In this document: in pieces, positions 5,562-6,748 of the stretch
How positions within the stretch are numbered: the stretch's first letter is position 1
How the letters are laid out: each line of letters starts with the position of its first letter
Assembly (NCBI GenBank): GCA_036508635.1
Contig: DATCGY010000213.1
Span: 1-6,748 of the forward strand
From: FEN-727 sp036508635
GTDB taxonomy: Bacteria > Actinomycetota > Geothermincolia > Fen-727 > Anoxymicrobiaceae
Direction of reading: 5' to 3'
Length of the DNA stretch: 6,748 bases
Position numbers and translations under genes: made by a program
The notes under the pieces: model-generated
What the model was told of the DNA's origin: nothing
The model's input: only the letters and a program-made list of their open reading frames with translations
Database searches by the model: none

Positions 5562-6338
5562 ATGGCTTACGAGACTCTTCTTTTCGAGACCGAGGGCGAG
5601 ATCGGCATCCTGACCTACAATCGCCCCAGGGTCGTGAACGCGGTCAACAAGCAGATGCTGGACGAGCTCTACGACTTCTGGATCGAGCGACAGAGGGACT
5701 TTGCGACCCGGGTCATAATCGTGACCGGCGGGGGAGAGAAGGGGTTCTGCTCAGGGCTCGACATGAAGGCCGTCGCCGAAGAGTTCGCGCCTGAGGGCGG
5801 CCCCACGGGAGCCACCACTTTCGAGGGTCAGACCAAGTTCTCCGTCATAATCCGGCTCATGCGCTCCTGCCCTCAGCCGATAATAGCCGCGGTCCACGGA
5901 CCGGCGATGGGAGCCGGGCTTTCTTTCGCCCTCGCGTCAGACATAAGGCTGGCAAGCGAAGACGCGTTCTTCTGCGCCCAGTACATCAACATCGGCACGG
6001 GCGGCGCGGACATGGGCTCGTCGTTTTTCCTGCCGAAGCTGGTCGGCTGGGGCAGGGCAGCCGAGATGTGTATGACGGGTGAGCGTGTGCCTGCGGCCGA
6101 GGCCTACCGAATCGGCCTGGCCAACCACATCCACCCTCGCGAGGACCTTCTCACCGCCGCCAGGGCCATGGCCGCTGCCATGTGCTCCAAGAACAACCTC
6201 GGCCTGCGCCTCACCAAGGACGCCTTCAACGCCGCCCTCAACGGCTCTTCCCTCGAGGACGCCAACCGCATGGAGGACCGCAACCAGTCTCTCATCATCG
6301 CCAACGGGATAACCGAGGGGATGAAGGGGCTGGGGTAA
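5562..6338 (+). CDS. Enoyl-CoA hydratase/isomerase family protein
   Basis: This is a 258-residue crotonase-fold protein of normal family length. The N-terminal strand GEIGILTYNRPRVVNAVN is followed by the first oxyanion-hole motif GFCSGLDMKA (61-70) and the second, HGPAMGAGLSFALASDIRLAS (112-132). The second half carries GTGGADMGSSFFLPKLVG. The two glutamates of mitochondrial enoyl-CoA hydratase (Glu144, Glu164) correspond to Ser121 and Tyr141. The only clear acid near the site is Asp150 in ADMG, matching the Asp of dienoyl-CoA isomerases (ADVG). An isomerase or a specialised hydratase/hydrolase is therefore as likely as a standard hydratase. The start was chosen for the GGGAGG site 7 nt before ATG and because homology begins there; codons upstream to 5406 are non-coding leader and promoter. 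It is divergent from the dehydratase-like gene. Confidence 0.92.
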   Translation: MAYETLLFETEGEIGILTYNRPRVVNAVNKQMLDELYDFWIERQRDFATRVIIVTGGGEKGFCSGLDMKAVAEEFAPEGGPTGATTFEGQTKFSVIIRLMRSCPQPIIAAVHGPAMGAGLSFALASDIRLASEDAFFCAQYINIGTGGADMGSSFFLPKLVGWGRAAEMCMTGERVPAAEAYRIGLANHIHPREDLLTAARAMAAAMCSKNNLGLRLTKDAFNAALNGSSLEDANRMEDRNQSLIIANGITEGMKGLG

Positions 6339-6361
6339 GGCAGGAGGGATTCTGTCAAGCA

Positions 6362-6374
6362 CAGGTGTCACCTG
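6362..6374. repeat. Short perfect palindrome downstream of the hydratase-like gene
   Basis: CAGGTG-T-CACCTG lies 24 bp past the stop codon. It could form a tiny hairpin or be a protein-binding site. No T-run follows immediately, so it is not a convincing intrinsic terminator. Confidence 0.3.
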
Positions 6375-6460
6375 CGAGCCTATTTCATTACCCCCTTCAT
6401 CGGCTGAGTCCAGTGCGAATCCGCCTGCGTTTGTCCTGAGACTGCTATTCCCGAAATCTC

Positions 6461-6490
6461 ATGGGGGTTTGAGTCCCCCCTCCGACACCA
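6461..6490 (+). other. tRNA 3'-end-like sequence, possible att site remnant
   Basis: The geometry is exactly that of a tRNA 3' end: T-stem GGGGG (6463-6467), 7-nt loop TTTGAGT, CCCCC (6475-6479), a 7-nt acceptor strand CTCCGAC (6480-6486), A as discriminator, then CCA (6488-6490). Its layout is most like bacterial tRNA-Leu 3' ends, which also have an A discriminator. The loop has T where the near-invariant C56 should be. No matching 5' acceptor strand (GTCGGAG), D-arm or anticodon arm is found in the preceding 100 nt, so this is not a complete tRNA gene. A 3' fragment of this kind is what integrases leave at one end of an integrated element. Confidence 0.5.
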
Positions 6491-6541
6491 ACAAATAGCG
6501 TACGTAAAGTCAATTATCCACGCCAGTTCTCACTGCATACC

Positions 6542-6570
6542 TTGCGCTGAAAAGACCCAACCATTATACT
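6542..6570 (+). promoter_or_regulatory. Candidate promoter of the rightmost gene
   Basis: TTGCGC (6542-6547) and TATACT (6565-6570) are spaced by 17 nt; the -10 is one mismatch from consensus and the -35 keeps only TTG. The -10 overlaps the palindromic operator that starts at 6566, which would suit repression. Confidence 0.4.
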
Positions 6571-6600
6571 TAATATAGTTAAGTATTATATGACTTAAGT
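6566..6600. promoter_or_regulatory. Nested palindromic operator
   Basis: ATACTTAA (6566-6573) and TTAAGTAT (6579-6586) are perfect 8-bp arms with a 5-nt spacer. TTAAGT (6579-6584) pairs again with ACTTAA (6593-6598), and ACTTAAGT (6593-6600) is itself palindromic. Three half-sites of the same motif stand 38-72 bp before a gene start, typical of an autoregulated dimeric repressor site; size and spacing suit MarR-type proteins. Confidence 0.6.
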
Positions 6601-6637
6601 AATAGGTATTGGGTATTGGGAACAGCAGGGGGTTCAG

Positions 6638-6748
6638 ATGACCAAGGCTGAGGCAGTCATTGATATCGAGCACAGCATTCTTTCTGCCTCGAAAATAATG
6701 GTCAACATCCTGGCAGAGTCGCTTATCCGCGGGGGCTACGAGAACGTG
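6638..6748 (+). CDS. N-terminal 37 residues of an unidentified protein, possibly a MarR-like regulator
   Basis: An open frame begins at ATG 6638, preceded by AGGGGG (6627-6632) with a 5-nt spacer, and continues to the window edge. The visible residues, MTKAEAVIDIEHSILSASKI followed by MVNILAESLIRGGYENV, read as an amphipathic helix. This resembles the N-terminal dimerisation helix of MarR-family regulators that precedes the 'lt..qf.vL' helix. Too little is present for a family call from sequence alone; the palindromic operator directly upstream is the main supporting context. Promoter and operator are AT-richer than the rest of the window, which, with the tRNA-like 3' end upstream, could mark the edge of acquired DNA. 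Confidence 0.55.
   Translation, partial: MTKAEAVIDIEHSILSASKIMVNILAESLIRGGYENV

Noticed and set aside
6400..6490. Complete tRNA or tmRNA gene ending at CCA 6490
   Set aside because: There is no 5' acceptor strand complementary to CTCCGAC, no D-arm and no anticodon arm at plausible distances.

Overview
This is a GC-rich window carrying genes of an anaerobic metabolism: an anaerobic carbon monoxide dehydrogenase (CODH) homologue, a 4-hydroxybutyryl-CoA dehydratase-type flavo/iron-sulfur enzyme and an enoyl-CoA hydratase-family protein. A relic of a DUF5719-like surface repeat and a probable leaderless promoter make an anaerobic, uncultured actinobacterial lineage my best guess. That is inference; no marker gene is present.

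Left part (1-2443). A CODH catalytic-subunit homologue (cooS type) reads leftward and runs off the window at position 1. Its N-terminal Fe-S cysteines are intact, but one ligand of the active-site C-cluster is replaced by glutamate and the proton-channel histidines are altered. It therefore looks like a deviant, hybrid-cluster-protein-like CODH rather than a working CO oxidiser. Next comes a small complete YkgJ-type cysteine-cluster protein, also leftward. It is divergent from a rightward carboxymuconolactone decarboxylase-family gene, and the 116-bp gap between them holds candidate promoters for both.

Middle part (2441-3939) is a gene graveyard. Reading leftward are the remains of a kdpD-kdpE-like two-component pair: a histidine kinase cut off just before its H-box, and a response regulator with an out-of-frame internal deletion. 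At the kinase break point the sequence switches to about 75 codons of a rightward surface-protein repeat. This is followed by a perfect 30-bp inverted repeat with a 28-nt loop, resembling REP/RAYT-type palindromic elements.

Right part (3940-6338). A leftward 4-hydroxybutyryl-CoA dehydratase-like gene and a rightward enoyl-CoA hydratase-like gene diverge from a 173-bp control region with an extended -10 promoter. Together they suggest processing of a hydroxyacyl-CoA or enoyl-CoA intermediate, but both deviate from their families at catalytic or cluster-binding positions, so the substrate is open.

Right edge (6339-6748). This holds a tRNA 3'-end-like sequence (T-arm, acceptor strand, CCA) without a 5' half, possibly an integration-site remnant. 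An AT-richer control region with nested ACTTAA/TTAAGT palindromes follows, then the first 37 codons of a gene that may encode a MarR-like regulator.
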